The notes under the pieces are model-generated. The model was not told the origin of the DNA and did not search any database. It saw nothing but the letters and a program-made list of their open reading frames with translations. 34,393 nucleotides of DNA, from NCBI GenBank assembly GCA_016937945.1, contig JAFGVP010000135.1:1-34393 (forward strand). The letters are read 5' to 3'. Origin of the DNA: Pontiellaceae bacterium (GTDB lineage: Bacteria; Verrucomicrobiota; Kiritimatiellia; Kiritimatiellales; Pontiellaceae). Position numbers and translations under genes: made by a program. Shown in pieces: positions 34,013-34,393 of the stretch (the first letter of the stretch is position 1; each line of letters opens with the position of its first letter).

Positions 34013-34393
34013 ATGAAACAGGTAATAGAGAACTCATCCCGATTTGTCGTGGGAATCGATCTTGGAACCACCAATTCCGCGGTCGGCTTCATCGATATGT
34101 ATGATGGAGGCCATCGTCCGCAGACCTTTTCCATTCCGCAGCTGGTCACGCCGGAAACCATGGAAGAACGCGATTCGCTTCCCTCTTTTCACTACGAGCC
34201 GGCGCCGGGAGAGTTTGGGGAAAACGATCCCATCGTCGGCGTACTGGCGCGGGATCACGGCGCCGCCGCACCGGGGCGCCTGATTGTTTCCGCAAAATCA
34301 TGGCTGAGCCACAGCGGCGTCAACCGGGAGGCTGCCCTGCTTCCCTGGCATGGTGCGGAAGATGTCTTCAAACTTTCGCCCGGCGAAGCCAGC
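34013..34393 (+). CDS. Hsp70-like chaperone ATPase, copy 2 (cut by the window end)
   Basis: 127 codons are visible and the frame is open at the window end. It has GIDLGTTNSAVGF (about 14-26), then FSIPQLVTPETM, SLPSFHYEP, SAKSWLSHSGVNR and LPWHGAEDVFKLSP. These blocks align closely with copy 1 (SIPQLV, TLPSFIY, TAKSWLCHSRVNR, LPWGAPDDVKKISP), so it is a paralogue with an intact first ATP-binding motif. The start codon ATG at 34013 lacks an obvious Shine-Dalgarno. Confidence 0.85.
   Translation, partial: MKQVIENSSRFVVGIDLGTTNSAVGFIDMYDGGHRPQTFSIPQLVTPETMEERDSLPSFHYEPAPGEFGENDPIVGVLARDHGAAAPGRLIVSAKSWLSHSGVNREAALLPWHGAEDVFKLSPGEAS

Overview
The window is a chromosomal segment of a Gram-negative, presumably motile bacterium. 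The double membrane is supported by a tripartite RND efflux system with two lipoboxes and by exported sensor domains. The protein set (HrpB-type helicase, chemotaxis genes with tandem CheX and CheB, DUF2760 next to divergent Hsp70s) and the moderate-to-high GC would suit the PVC superphylum (Kiritimatiellota/Verrucomicrobiota-like). That placement is an impression, because no rRNA or other marker gene is present.

Layout. (1) 1-137: a cluster of small hairpins. (2) 137-2671 (-): hrpB-like helicase. (3) 2972-9484 (+): three chemoreceptor genes in a row. The second has two periplasmic zinc-binding (CZB-like) repeats, and the third is preceded by a probable remnant of another receptor. (4) 9500-17995 (+): a compact chemotaxis operon, cheW-cheY-cheX-cheX-cheA-cheR-cheD-cheB-cheB-HDOD, with many 4-nt ATGA or 1-nt overlaps. 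(5) 17992-18390 (-): a short YchJ-like SEC-C protein. (6) 18497-24782 (-): a tetR-MFP-RND-OMF efflux operon in which the RND pump and the outer-membrane factor form one 1507-codon frame. (7) 25021-25425 (+): a seven-cysteine protein of unknown function. (8) 25450-27366 (-): an ABC-F ATPase. (9) 27480-28679 (-): a degenerate receiver fused to HDOD. (10) 28846-31359 (+): an exported cache-domain protein and a fourth chemoreceptor. (11) 31573-34393 (+): DUF2760, an Hsp70-like gene, and a second Hsp70-like gene cut by the window end.

The genes appear linked by regulation. Six intergenic sites fit YGGCAY-N6-TGCT, the sigma-54 -24/-12 pattern. They lie before receptors 1 and 2, before the receptor remnant upstream of receptor 3 and the che operon, before the seven-cysteine gene, and divergently before the pseudo-receiver/HDOD gene and the cache/receptor 4 pair. 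By a simple equal-base estimate about 0.3 such matches are expected in the window on both strands. This suggests a sigma-54 chemotaxis regulon that includes two proteins not otherwise recognisable as chemotaxis components.

The main points for follow-up are the RND-OMF fusion, which looks like a single-base change at an ancestral ATGA overlap; the duplicated CZB repeats with identical ligand spacing; the shared C-terminal tail of receptors 1-3, with a nine-C tract just before it in receptor 3; and the sigma-54 regulon. No tRNA, rRNA, CRISPR array or complete mobile element was seen.
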